From positions 4,588,001 to 4,652,000 of the forward strand of contig BSBN01001687.1 in assembly GCA_027924645.1 (NCBI GenBank): 64,000 nucleotides of DNA, given 5' to 3'. The stretch is from Cunninghamia lanceolata. Taxonomy: Eukaryota > Streptophyta > Pinopsida > Cupressales > Cupressaceae. Made by a program: the position numbers and the translations under genes. Below, piece after piece: positions 58,622-64,000 of this stretch. Under the pieces are notes generated by a model. That model was given only the letters and a program-made list of their open reading frames with translations. It was not told the origin of the DNA and searched no databases. The stretch's first letter is position 1. Each line of letters starts with the position of its first letter.

Positions 58622-61600
58622 TAGATCTCTAAACCCTAAACCCTCAACTCTAATCCCTTGACCCTCAACCCTCAATGTCAAATCCTAATCCCTCAACCCT
58701 ATCCCTAAACCCTCAACCCTCAATGTCAAATCCTAATCCCTCAACCTCAACCTTGTCCCTAAACCCTAATCCCTTCAACCTCAACCCTATCCCTAAACCC
58801 TTGACCCTCGAACCTCAGCCCTCAACGTCAAACCGTAATCCCTTGATGCAGAGCGAAACAAGTTGAACATTAACACAGGTGAAAAAATCCTTGAAAGTCC
58901 ACAAAATAACCTTTACAGTGTATATCGGCAAGACAATTTAAATGTCACACCGAAATGTACCTCAACCCTCAACCCTCAACATCAAACCCTCGAACCTCAA
59001 CCCTCAACCCTCAACATCAAACCCTAATCCCTCAACCCTTAACTCTAATCCCTCGACCTTCAACCTTGATCCTAAACCCTAAACCCTCAACGCCAAATTC
59101 TAATCCCTCAACCCTTCACTCTAATCCCTCAACCCTAAACCCTATCCCTAAACCCTCAACACTATACCTTAAACCCTAATCCCTCAAACCTAACCCTAAA
59201 CCTTGTCCCTAAACCCTAATCCCTTCAACCTCAACCCTATCCCTAAACCCTTGACCCTCGAACCTCAGCCCTCGATGTCAAACCCTAATCCCTCAACCCT
59301 TAACTCTGATCCCTCATCTCTCAACCCTAACCCTAAACCCTCAACCCTCAACATCAAACCCTAATCCCTCAACCCTCAACCCTAATCTGTCATCTGTCAT
59401 CCCTCCACACTCTACTTTAACCCTAATTCCTCGACCCTCGACCCTCGAACCTCAACCCTCAACCCTCAACATCAAACCCTAATCCCTCAACCCTTAACTC
59501 TAATCCCTCGACCTTCAACCCTGATCCTAAACCCTAAACCCTCAACGCCAAATTCTAATCCTTCAACCCTTCACTCTAATCCCTCAACCCTAAACCCTAT
59601 CCCTAAACCCTCAACACTATACCTTAAACCCTAATCCCTCAACCCTAACCCTAAACCTTGTCCCTAAACCCTAATCCCTTCAACCTCAACCCTATCCCTA
59701 AACCCTTGACCCTCGAACCTCAGCCCTTGACGTCAAACCCTAATCCCTCAACCCTTAACTCTGATCCCTCATCTCTCAACCCTAACCCTAAACCCTCAAC
59801 CCTCAACATCAACCCCTAATCCCTCAACCCTCAACCCTAATCTATCATCCGTCATCCCTCCACACTCTACTTTAACCCTAATTCCTCGACCCTCAACCCT
59901 ATCCCTAAACCCTTGACCCTTGAACCTCAACCCTCAACCCTCAACATCAAACCCTAATCCCTCAACCCTTAACTCTAATCCCTCGACCTTCAACCCTGAT
60001 CCTAAACCCTAAACCCTCAACGCCAAATTCTAATCCCTCAACCCTTCACTCTAATCCCTCAACCCTAAACCCTATCCCTAAACCCTCAACACTATACCTT
60101 AAACCCTAATCCCTCAACCCTAACCCTAAACCTTGTCCCTAAACCCTAATCCCTTCAACCTCAACCCTATCCCTAAACCCTTGACCCTCGAACCTCAGCC
60201 CTCGACGTCAAACCCTAATCCCTCAACCCTTAACTCTGATCCCTCATCTCTCAACCCTAACCCTAAACCCTCAACCCTCAACATCAACCCCTAATCCCTC
60301 AACCCTCAACCCTAATCTATCATCCGTCATCCCTCCACACTCTACTTTAACCCTAATTCCTCGACCCTCAACCCTATCCCTAAACCCTTGACCCTCGAAC
60401 CTCAACCCTCAACCCTCAACATCAAACCCTAATCCCTCAACCCTTAACTCTAATCCCTCGACCTTCAACCCTGATCCTAAACCCTAAACCCTCAATGCCA
60501 AATTCTAATCCCTCAACCCTTCACTCTAATCCCTCAACCCTAAACCCTATCCCTAAACCCTCAACACTATACCTTAAACCCTAATCCCTCAACCCTAACC
60601 CTAAACCTTGTCCCTAAACCCTAATCCCTTCAACCTCAACCCTATCCCTAAACCCTTGACCCTCGAACCTCAGCCCTCGACGTCAAACCCTAATCCCTCA
60701 ACCCTTAACTCTAATCCCTCATCTCTCAACCCTAACCCTAAACCCTCAACCCTCAACATCAAACCCTAATCCCTCAACCCTCAACCCTAATCTGTCATCT
60801 GTCATCCCTCCACACTCTACTTTAACCCTAATTCCTCGACCCTCGACCCTCGAACCTCAACCCTCAACCCTCAACATCAAACCCTAATCCCTCAACCCTT
60901 AACTCTGATCCCTCATCTCTCAACCCTAACCCTAAACCCTCAACCCTCAACATCAAACCCTAATCCCTCAACCCTCAACCCTAATCTGTCATTTGTCATC
61001 CCTCCACACTCTACTTTAACCCTAATTCCTCGACCCTCGACCCTCGAACCTCAACCCTCAACCCTCAACATCAAACCCTAATCCCTCAACCCTTAACTCT
61101 AATCCCTCGACCTTCAACCCTGATCCTAAACCCTAAACCCTCAACGCCAAATTCTAATCCCTCAACCCTTCACTCTAATCCCTCAACCCTAAACCCTAAC
61201 CCTAAACCCTCAACAGTATACCTTAAACCCTAATCCCTCAACCCTAACCCTAAACCTTGTCCCTAAACCCTAATCCCTTCAACCTCAACCCTATCCCTAA
61301 ACCCTTGACCCTCGAACCTCAGCCCTCGACGTCAAACCCTAATCCCTCAACCCTTAACTCTGATCCCTCATCTCTTAACCCTAACCCTAAACCCTCAACC
61401 CTCAACATCAAACCCTAATCCCTCAACCCTTAACCCTAATCTATCATCCGTCATCCCTCCACACTCTACTTTAACCCTACTTCCTCGACCCTCAACCCTA
61501 TCCCTAAACCCTTGACCCTCGAACCTCAACCCTCAACCCTCAACATCAAACCCTAATCCCTCAACCCTTAACTCTAATCCCTCGACCTTCAACCCTGATC

Positions 61601-63590
61601 CTAAACCCTAAACCCTCAACGCCAAATTCTAATCCCTCAACCCTTCACTCTAATCCCTCAACCCTAAACCCTATCCCTAAACCCTCAACACTATACCTTA
61701 AACCCTAATCCCTCAACCCTAACCCTAAACCTTGTCCCTAAACCCTAATCCCTTCAACCTCAACCCTATCCCTAAACCCTTGACCCTCGAACCTCAGCCC
61801 TCAACATCAAACCCTAATCCCTCAACCCTTAACTCTGATCCCTCATCTCTCAACCCTAACCCTAAACCCTCAACCCTCAACATCAAACCCTAATCCCTCA
61901 ACCCTCAACCCTAATCTGTCATCTGTCATCCCTCCACACTCTACTTTAACCCTAATTCCTTGACCCTCGACCCTCGAACCTCAACCCTCAACCCTCAACA
62001 TCAAACCCTAATCCCTCAACCCTTAACTCTAATCCCTCGACCTTCAACCCTGATCCTAAACCCTAAACCCTCAACGCCAAATTCTAATCCCTCAACCCTT
62101 CACTCTAATCCCTCAACCCTAAACCCTATCCCTAAACCCTCAACACTATACCTTAAACCCTAATCCCTTAACCCTAACCCTAAACCTTGTCCCTAAACCC
62201 TAATCCCTTCAACCTCAACCCTATCCCTAAACCCTTGACCCTCGAACCTCAGCCCTCGACGTCAAACCCTAATCCCTCAACCCTTAACTCTGATCCCTCA
62301 TCTCTCAACCCCAACCCTAAACCCTCAACCCTCAACATCAAACCCTAATCCCTCAACCCTCAACCCTAATCTATCATCCGTCATCCCTCCACACTCTACT
62401 TTAACCCTAATTCCTCGACCCTCAACCCTATCCCTAAACCCTTGACCCTCGAACCTCAACCCTCAACCCTCAACGTCAAATCCTAATCCCTCAACCCTAA
62501 ACCCTATCCCTAAACCCTCAACACTATACCTTAAACCCTAATCCCTCATCCCTCAACCCTAAACCTTATCCCTAAACCCTAATCCCTCAACCCTCAACCC
62601 TAATCTGTCATCCCCCAACTCTAATCCTTCATCCCTAAACCCTAAATGCTATCCCTATTCCTACACCCTCAACAGAATCGATACTATACCTTAAACCCTA
62701 ATCCCTTATCCCTAAACCCTCCAACCCTATCCCTAATCCTTATACCCTCCACACTCTACTTTAACCCTAATTCCTCGACCCTCAACCCTATCCCTAAACC
62801 CTTGACCCTCGAACCTCAACCCTCAACCCTCAACGTCAAACCCTAATCCCTCAACCCTTAACTCTGATCCCTCGACCCTCAACACTATACCTTAAACCCT
62901 AATCCATATCCCTCAACCCTTAACCCTTAAAACTTAAACCCTATCCCTACACCCTCAACACTTGACACTATATCTTAAGCCTTAAACCCTCATCCCTAAA
63001 GCCTCAACCCTCAATCCTTAAACCTTAAACCCTAAACCCTATCCCTAATCCCTCTACCCTCAACACTCTAACCCTAACCTCGACATTAAATGCTAATCCG
63101 TCAACCCTAAACCCTAATCCTAAACCCTCAACCCTAAACCTTATCCCTAAACCCTAATCCCTCAACCCTCAACCCTAATCCATCATCCCTCAACTATAAT
63201 CCCTCATCCCTAATCCCTAAATGCTATCCCTATTCCTAAACTCTCAACAGACTTGATACTATACCTTAAACCCTAATCCCTTATCCCTAAACCCTCCAAC
63301 CCTATCCCTAATCCTTACACCCTTCACACTCTCCTTTAACCCTAATCCCTCGACCCTAAACCCTATCCCTAAACCCTTGACCCTTGAACCTCAACCCTCA
63401 ACCCTTAATGTCAAACTCTAATCCCTCAACCCTTAACTTTGATCCCTCGACCCTCAACCGTAATCTGTCATCCCTCATCCCTAAACCTTAAACGCTATCC
63501 CTATTCCTAGACCCTCAACGGGCTCGATACTATACCTTAAACGCTAATCCCTTATCTGTAAACCTTTCAACTCTATCCTTTATGCCTTAA
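58622..63590. repeat. Degenerate CCCTAAA-type array with higher-order units
   Basis: Almost five kilobases of words such as CCCTAAA, CCCTAATC, CCCTCAA and CCCTTGA. Landmark word CGCCAAATTC (or TGCCAAATTC) recurs at about 59091, 59546, 60021, 60496, 61145, 61620 and 62075. That gives units of about 455 or 475 bases and one longer step of 649. The last kilobase is more irregular. Open frames in it are repeat by-products. Confidence 0.9.
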
Positions 63591-63633
63591 CCCTCATGAT
63601 AAATAGCCTTGAATGTAAAAAAATTTGAGTGGG

Positions 63634-63671
63634 ACATAACGCGAGCGCGTTATAACGCGCTCGCGTTGTGT
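63634..63671. repeat. AACGCG palindrome, right 1
   Basis: A 38-base palindrome with one mismatched pair, sharing the GCGCGTTATAACGCGC centre with the middle palindrome. Confidence 0.9.
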
Positions 63672-63711
63672 CAAACATGGGAAAATACAGACTTGCGGGA
63701 AAAAATGTAAG

Positions 63712-63743
63712 GCAAGAAATAACGCGAGCGCGTTATTTCTTGC
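63712..63743. repeat. AACGCG palindrome, right 2
   Basis: Perfect 15-base arms (GCAAGAAATAACGCG and its complement) with a 2-base loop. A second hairpin, CCCAAGCC/GGCTTGGG, follows at about 63752-63770. Confidence 0.9.
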
Positions 63744-64000
63744 TTTGGGAATCCCAAGCCTTGGGCTTGGGATTTGCTTTGGATTTCCAACCCAAAGGCT
63801 TGGAGTGCCTTATGAACAGTCACAGACATGTTTTTCTGTATTCTTCAAAATTTCACATAATTTCGTTCGTGCTAACCCTCAGATTTGCACGTGTTTCAAG
63901 GTTGAACAAATCGAACACATGGGTAATGTTAGGCTTTCTCTTAGCTATTTGATGATGTGATTTTTTTCACATTTTAACAATGTTAAGCCTTTCATCTTTA
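63744..64000. other. Window end, no gene recognised
   Basis: A 94-codon plus-strand frame (63668-63952) overlaps the palindromes and resembles nothing I know. I could not recognise a terminal inverted repeat or returning Copia sequence here. Confidence 0.4.

Larger units (their letters stand above)
43190..64000. mobile_element. Candidate large DNA transposon (right end not seen)
   Basis: The unit starts where the Copia integrase breaks. It holds two convergent spliced genes, gene A at 43499-45587 and gene B at 57820-54723. Between them are a hexamer-rich region (46415-50345) and a 359-bp tandem array. A CCCTAAA-type array lies outside gene B. AACGCG-core palindromes lie near the left end, upstream of gene B, and on the far side of the telomere-like array. 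The link between these parts is inferred from shared palindromes, tail-to-tail genes and the abrupt left junction. I could not find matching terminal inverted repeats or a target duplication. Confidence 0.55.

Noticed and set aside
58675..62846. Asn/Pro/Ser-rich open frames in the CCCTAAA-type array
   Set aside because: Frames made of NP, LN and PS repeats arise from translating CCCTAA-like words and carry no information beyond the repeat.
58622..63590. A true chromosome end
   Set aside because: Exact CCCTAAA runs are short and mixed with variants, a higher-order unit is present, and non-telomeric DNA follows to the window end.
43256..63743. Transcription terminators at the GC-rich palindromes
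   Set aside because: There are no T-runs after the stems, and hairpin terminators are a bacterial feature; the palindromes are near-identical to one another, which fits a repeat.

Overview
This is a stretch of plant nuclear DNA made almost entirely of transposable elements and satellite-like repeats. I see no convincing single-copy host gene and nothing bacterial. The plant assignment rests on three things. There is an L1-type LINE with a zinc-knuckle ORF1 and a zf-RVT tail. There are Copia and Gypsy elements primed by initiator-Met tRNA. There is a long array built on the plant-type telomeric word CCCTAAA. The density, size and nesting of old elements suggest a large genome, possibly a gymnosperm, but that is only an inference.

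Layout, left half (1-43 kb). A composite repeat, called unit A here, occurs at 1-3060, in part at 15030-16950, and at 35160-37935. Each copy carries a foldback, MITE-like block. AT-rich direct repeats follow at 3103-4425. A Copia solo LTR sits at 5010-5735, and its unoccupied counterpart site is near 31975. A Gypsy element with both LTRs lies at 7965-13412; it keeps gag and protease but has lost reverse transcriptase and integrase. A miniature LTR element at 15569-15902 has 135-bp LTRs that carry a tRNA-like sequence. A 13-kb LTR element without coding capacity spans 17046-30426. It contains a SINE in its 5' LTR (17274-17554, with an 18-bp exact target duplication) and a nearly full-length LINE in its interior (about 18172-24690). 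LINE remnants, duplicated repeats and an inverted pair of LTR-like repeats fill 30.4-40.3 kb. A Copia element starts at 40306 and stops abruptly in its integrase near 43190.

Layout, right half (43.19 kb to the window end). This is the most interesting part. From the Copia break onward I see one candidate large DNA transposon with two convergent, spliced genes. Gene A (+, seven exons, 43499-45587) encodes a protein I do not recognise. Gene B (-, three exons, 57820-54723) encodes a transposase-like protein of about 971 codons, with a cysteine-rich module and a D-D-E-like triad. Between them lie 3.9 kb studded with some 70-75 copies of the hexamer AGGCGC and a roughly 11-copy tandem array of a 359-bp unit. 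Outside gene B lies a 5-kb degenerate CCCTAAA-type array with 455-475-bp higher-order periodicity. Near-perfect palindromes built on AACGCG/CGCGTT occur at 43256-43324, 58561-58614, 63634-63671 and 63712-63743; they bracket these modules. The right terminus is not visible.

Decay. The LINE ORF2 keeps one reading frame for 4.1 kb but has twelve in-frame stops. These and many of the stops in the Gypsy and Copia genes fit C-to-T or G-to-A changes in CAG, CAA, CGA or TGG codons, as expected for methylated, silenced repeats. Genes A and B each carry only one internal stop in my models, so that element is the best preserved in the window.
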